Shown piece by piece: positions 60,777 through 64,000 of a stretch of 64,000 nucleotides of DNA. Position 1 is the first letter of the stretch. Each line of letters opens with the position of its first letter. Under the pieces are notes generated by a model. The model did no database searches and was not told the origin of the DNA. It saw nothing but the letters and a program-made list of their open reading frames with translations. A program made the translations under genes and the position numbers. This stretch comes from JBHENN01 sp046262015 (lineage in GTDB: Bacteria > Actinomycetota > CADDZG01 > WHSQ01). The stretch covers positions 1 through 64,000 of the forward strand of contig JBHENN010000097.1 in assembly GCA_046262015.1 (NCBI GenBank). Direction: 5' to 3'.

Positions 60777-62292
60777 CGTCGGTGAAGTCGTAGAGGTCCC
60801 GGACGCCCTCGTAGACCCACGCCCTGTCGTAAAGGAGCGGGAGATCGGCTCCGAAGTAGAGATCGAATATCAGCCGGAACGTGTTCACCGGGGTGATCGA
60901 AGGATACAGCCGGTCACGGTCCACTCCGGGCAGGAAGTAGGCGTTGAGGATGCGCATCTTCTCCGCCAGCTGGATGTCGCTGGCCTCGGTCCACTTGAAC
61001 CCCTCGATGTCGCGCTCGAACTCGAGCGGATGCGGACCCTCGTCCGACTGGATGACGATGATCGGCCGGTCCTCCTCGGATACCGCGAGGAGCTCGGTCA
61101 CTAGCTCCTGGATCCGGGTATTGGCGTAGGCGAGCTGCTGCAGGTAGTTGTAGGCGCGCGGATGCGCGCTCGCCTCCTCCCTGGTCACGTAGTCGCCGTC
61201 CGCGTCGACCACGTACGGCGGATGCGGCAGGGTGAAGTGCGCGAACGCGAACGTAGGGCGGTCGTCCTGCGCGATGCGGGCGAGGCTCTCGAACTGGAAG
61301 TTGATCCGGCCGAGATGGTCGGCGCGGAGGTCGAAGCTCCGGTCCAACCTCCCCAACCAGTCCGAGATCGGCTCCCACACCGTCGTGTCGAGTAGCACGC
61401 TGGAGAACTCGGACAAGGCTCCGTAGGACAGGTTCTCGTCCGCCGAGGGGTCCTTCGAGGTCGGCCCCCAGAACGAGCCGATGTGGACGTACCGGTAACC
61501 CATCGCCTGGAGGTAGCGAGCGACCTTGGAGCCTCTCAGCAGGTCGTATATGGGTCCGTGCTCGGACGGGTCGTCCTTCATCTGCTCGCTCAGGTAGTCG
61601 AGCGTTGTCATGTTCAAGGACGATGCCAGCGAATGTGCGGTTCGCGGATAGTTGGCCACGCTGTCGGACGCGACGAAGAACCCCTCGCGCTCGAGGAACG
61701 TGAGCATCTCGGTGTTGTCGAAGTCGTACAGCTCGGCCAGGGTGTCGGCACGCGCGTAGCGGTCGAACACCAGGTAGTAGATGTCTCGCTTCGCGCCGTC
61801 GAAGGAGGTCCACGCCGGCAGTCCACCCGCGCGGCGCGCCGGCGCCGGTGCCGGCGGCTCCCGAACAGCGTAGGCGACGATCGGGACGACGTTGAGCGCT
61901 ACGAGCACGGCGGCGATCAGATTCAGGACCGAGCTGAGCCGGCGGCCCCCCTCTCCGGACCGCACGGCCAGCACCACGCCGATCACCGCAACCACCGCCC
62001 ATATCGCCACCAGGGTGGCGGGACCGACCGCCATGCCGCTGTTGGCCAGGAGATCCGCGACGGGTCCATACGCGAAGAACAAAAAGACGAGCAGCGATGT
62101 GACGAGTCCCGCTCGCACCCAGTCGCCGGCGACCACGCGTGCGACCACGAGCAGCCCGGCCGTCCCGGCGAGAACGGCCACCAACGGTGCCACGACCGTG
62201 CCGAGGGTCACCTGCTTCTCGATGTTCTGGGCGAACAGGAACAGGACCGGATATGCCGCGATCAGGAAAGGATGGACGACGAGACGCTTCAC
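60715..62292 (-). CDS. Sulfatase-like membrane protein
   Basis: The 525-residue protein has four to five N-terminal helices (to about residue 140) and an extracytoplasmic sulfatase/phosphotransferase-type domain (DIYYLVFDRYARADTL, NYPRTAHSLASSLNM, FAHFTLPHPPYVVD, IVIQSDEGPH). It may modify a surface glycan. GTG 62292 is two bases after the methyltransferase stop; the long open frame upstream is a shadow of that gene. The substrate is unknown. Confidence 0.8.
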   Translation of the reverse strand: MKRLVVHPFLIAAYPVLFLFAQNIEKQVTLGTVVAPLVAVLAGTAGLLVVARVVAGDWVRAGLVTSLLVFLFFAYGPVADLLANSGMAVGPATLVAIWAVVAVIGVVLAVRSGEGGRRLSSVLNLIAAVLVALNVVPIVAYAVREPPAPAPARRAGGLPAWTSFDGAKRDIYYLVFDRYARADTLAELYDFDNTEMLTFLEREGFFVASDSVANYPRTAHSLASSLNMTTLDYLSEQMKDDPSEHGPIYDLLRGSKVARYLQAMGYRYVHIGSFWGPTSKDPSADENLSYGALSEFSSVLLDTTVWEPISDWLGRLDRSFDLRADHLGRINFQFESLARIAQDDRPTFAFAHFTLPHPPYVVDADGDYVTREEASAHPRAYNYLQQLAYANTRIQELVTELLAVSEEDRPIIVIQSDEGPHPLEFERDIEGFKWTEASDIQLAEKMRILNAYFLPGVDRDRLYPSITPVNTFRLIFDLYFGADLPLLYDRAWVYEGVRDLYDFTDVTDRLRPDARSARDRARTTS

Positions 62293-62294
62293 GC

Positions 62295-63683
62295 CTAGCG
62301 GCGCGTGGTGAGCAGGTACAGGACCCGGCCCGAGTCCTCGATCGGCTCCACGGCGGCGATGTCGAACGAGCTCTTGAAAGCTCGCTCGAACCCGTCCTGC
62401 GTGTAGTCGGGGAAGACATCCTCCCGGTTGTGCAACAGACGCCGGACCATCTCGTCCTCCTTGGGGACGAACTCGATCAACAACCGCGGGCCCAACCGGG
62501 CGAGGAATCCGGCGACCCGCGCCAGCGGGACGTTGTTCCCTATCGCCAGGTGGTGGACGAGCGCCAGCGCGAGCACTAGATCGGCCGGGCCTCGCTCCGC
62601 GATGGTCATGCGCTCTTCGTTCGCCCAGCCCAGCGCGGGGCTGGGGTTGACGAGGTCGACCACGAGGGGGAGCAGGTGTTCCTCGCGGCCTGCTCGCGCC
62701 CGCCGGTAGCTCTCTTCGACGCATGCTGCGTCCATCTCCAGGCAGACGGCCGGTATCCCACGATCGGCCGCGAGACGCCCGAACAGCCCGGTGTTGCTGC
62801 CGAGGTCCCACACCGACGCCGGTGCGAGCTCCTCGATGTAGCGCTCCACCAGCGCCTTCTTGCTCTCCATCGCCCGCGTCGAGTAATGGGATGCCCGAGC
62901 GTAGTACTCGACCCAGTGACGTGCGGCCCTCCCGAGCCTCATGCCCGTCACGGCTTTCTCCAGGCTGCCGATGAGACCTTCGAAGGCCCGTCTGGTGAAC
63001 CTGCCCGCACCGGGACGGATGGCCGCGTCGTCGTCCTGGTGGCGGCGCTGGCTCCGCGCGTGCAGAAAGATGTGGACGAGCATCCCCACCCGAAGGCGCG
63101 CCCGCGCCGGGAGCAGGCGCGCGGCGAGGTCCAGGGGGATGCCGTCGATGTGCAGCGCGGCGAGCCTGCCGAGGCGCAGGTCCCCGTAGCCCATCAGCGC
63201 GAGAGGCGCGAGGAGATGCTGGCAGAACTGTCGGTAAGCGACCCAGGGTTCGCCCGCACGCAGGACCTCGAACGACAAAGTGTCGATCAGTACCGGGTCG
63301 GGACCGCGGAACTGGACGTTGTAGGCGCTGGCGTCCCGCAGCGACATCCCGTGGTCGAGCGCCAGACGCTGCACCTTCAAAGTGGCCAGCGCGGCTTCCT
63401 TCAGCTGCGAGAACGCCCACTCGTAGGGATACGACACGAACCCGATCGGCTCCGGGCGGATCACCTTGTAAGCGTCGGACGTCAGAGCGAGGCTGAGGCC
63501 CACCTCCTCGTGCGGCACCAGAAGGCGCGCCTTCACGAGGGCGTCGTAGAGGCCGGACTCACCGAGACGGTCGTAGTGGGGTGCGTGAACCGCGTTGACC
63601 TGCCGGTAGAGGATCCCGTCGCGGCGGAACACCACCCCGCTGGGATCCCGGAACGACCCCGCCAGCGGTTGTGGCCGGCTCAC
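62295..63683 (-). CDS. SAM-dependent methyltransferase with N-terminal extension
   Basis: The 462-residue protein has a C-terminal class I methyltransferase domain (SVWDLGSNTGLFGRLAA near residue 290, ADLVLALALVHHLAIGNN). The N-terminal half contains a kinase-fold-like segment (LALDHGMSLRDASAYNVQFRGPDPVLIDTLSFE). Families with this layout occur beside polysaccharide genes. GTG 63683 is chosen because the frame upstream overlaps a small membrane-protein gene. Confidence 0.75.
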   Translation of the reverse strand: MSRPQPLAGSFRDPSGVVFRRDGILYRQVNAVHAPHYDRLGESGLYDALVKARLLVPHEEVGLSLALTSDAYKVIRPEPIGFVSYPYEWAFSQLKEAALATLKVQRLALDHGMSLRDASAYNVQFRGPDPVLIDTLSFEVLRAGEPWVAYRQFCQHLLAPLALMGYGDLRLGRLAALHIDGIPLDLAARLLPARARLRVGMLVHIFLHARSQRRHQDDDAAIRPGAGRFTRRAFEGLIGSLEKAVTGMRLGRAARHWVEYYARASHYSTRAMESKKALVERYIEELAPASVWDLGSNTGLFGRLAADRGIPAVCLEMDAACVEESYRRARAGREEHLLPLVVDLVNPSPALGWANEERMTIAERGPADLVLALALVHHLAIGNNVPLARVAGFLARLGPRLLIEFVPKEDEMVRRLLHNREDVFPDYTQDGFERAFKSSFDIAAVEPIEDSGRVLYLLTTRR

Positions 63684-63693
63684 TCCTGCCGCG

Positions 63694-63915
63694 TCATTCC
63701 TCGGGAGAGGAGCGGTCCCGCCGGAAGACGTTCGCGATGCGATGCCAGAAGACCTTGAGGCCGACCCCCACGCCCAGAGCCGCTCCGACAAGGAGCTGGA
63801 AGATATAGCTGCCCGAGCCCGGGTCGATGTAGGCATTGGCCACGGGGAGCGCAGTGAACGAGAACGCGGCGACGAGCATCGCCAGCGCCACCAGATCGAT
63901 CCTGGGTCGCCTCAT
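63694..63915 (-). CDS. Small conserved membrane protein (YIDPGSGSY motif)
   Basis: The 73-residue protein has an N-terminal hydrophobic segment and then AYIDPGSGSYIFQLLVGAALG and a basic tail (KVFWHRIANVFRRDR). The YIDPGSGS motif recurs in small actinobacterial membrane proteins near sulfatase and methyltransferase genes. It heads the minus-strand group 63915-60715. Function is unknown. Confidence 0.75.
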   Translation of the reverse strand: MRRPRIDLVALAMLVAAFSFTALPVANAYIDPGSGSYIFQLLVGAALGVGVGLKVFWHRIANVFRRDRSSPEE

Positions 63916-64000
63916 CGTGATCTGCCCCTCGCCTCCAGGGCCACGAACCTCGCGTTGTGGCCGGTTCGTGAATCCTATCTGAACGGGGGATGAACCCCGC

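Noticed and set aside
62293..63420. A long N-terminal extension of the sulfatase-like protein
   Set aside because: It is an out-of-frame shadow of the methyltransferase gene; hydrophobic signal and homology begin at 62292.

Overview
This is a high-GC bacterial chromosome segment with about 49 protein genes and one tRNA. The gene set and order point to Actinomycetota. The series tlyA-nadK-recN-steA-steB(mctB) ... pyrG ... xerD ... parA ... scpA-scpB-rluB ... cmk-der, followed by gcvH-garA-ftsR ... bifunctional nuclease-MerR, is the arrangement known from actinobacterial chromosomes (the Rv1694-Rv1713 and Rv1826-Rv1830 regions of Mycobacterium tuberculosis). A DUF4193 protein, an Lnt-Ppm1 pair and many leaderless start codons preceded by TANNNT agree. 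The split glycine decarboxylase (gcvPA/gcvPB) and the archaeal/eukaryotic-type ProRS suggest a deep-branching, non-mycolate lineage, but I cannot assign a genus.

Layout. 1-11.3 kb: rRNA methylation, NAD kinase, DNA repair, division proteins SteA/SteB, lipid II flippase MurJ, a glycosyltransferase and two membrane proteins of unknown role. 11.4-15.6 kb: pyrG, ald, xerD and a DksA/TraR-type zinc finger. 15.7-22 kb: parA with a ribbon-helix-helix (RHH) gene, a 1.7-kb gene-free stretch rich in AT-rich palindromes, a site-2 protease, trpS and scpA/scpB. 22-28.4 kb: rluB, aroH, tyrA, aroA, cmk, der, tRNA-Pro(GGG), pgsA. 28.4-40 kb: a nucleotidyltransferase/phosphomannomutase-like fusion, gcvH, garA-like, ftsR-like, a D-Ala-D-Ala carboxypeptidase, hpt, the bifunctional nuclease, a second MerR, a nuclease-like gene with no canonical start codon, then gcvT-gcvPA-gcvPB. 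40-51.3 kb: a vapBC-type pair, a GT87-like protein and a cluster of exported proteins, several predicted to bind copper (two-domain multicopper oxidase, cupredoxin/beta-helix, phosphoesterase, permease pair, lysyl-oxidase-like, FG-GAP propeller). 51.4-64 kb: DinB-like, DUF3072, AlkA-like, Ppm1, Lnt, DUF4193, ProS, a GAF-PAS-GAF-SpoIIE-HATPase regulator, a sulfatase-like membrane protein and a methyltransferase.

Three signals are the most interesting. First, a 28-bp sequence at 52010-52037 has the two-arm plus 6-bp architecture of a XerCD dif site. Gene orientation changes from almost all plus to mostly minus around it, so the window probably spans the replication terminus. Second, a family of AT-rich sites related to TTGTCGACAA and TATCGATA is concentrated at 15.7-32.7 kb: in the parA leader, through the gene-free stretch beside the RHH gene, and at the 5' ends of scpA, aroH, aroA, gcvH and dacA. 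This could be an undescribed ParA/RHH-linked centromere-like or regulatory system next to the SMC-kleisin genes. Third, several genes have unusual starts or key-residue changes: an apparent ATA start, two CTGA-overlap starts, an Lnt with Ser in place of the catalytic Cys, and a phosphomannomutase domain without its metal-binding loop. Start sites, operators and functions are read by eye; no alignment or database search was run.
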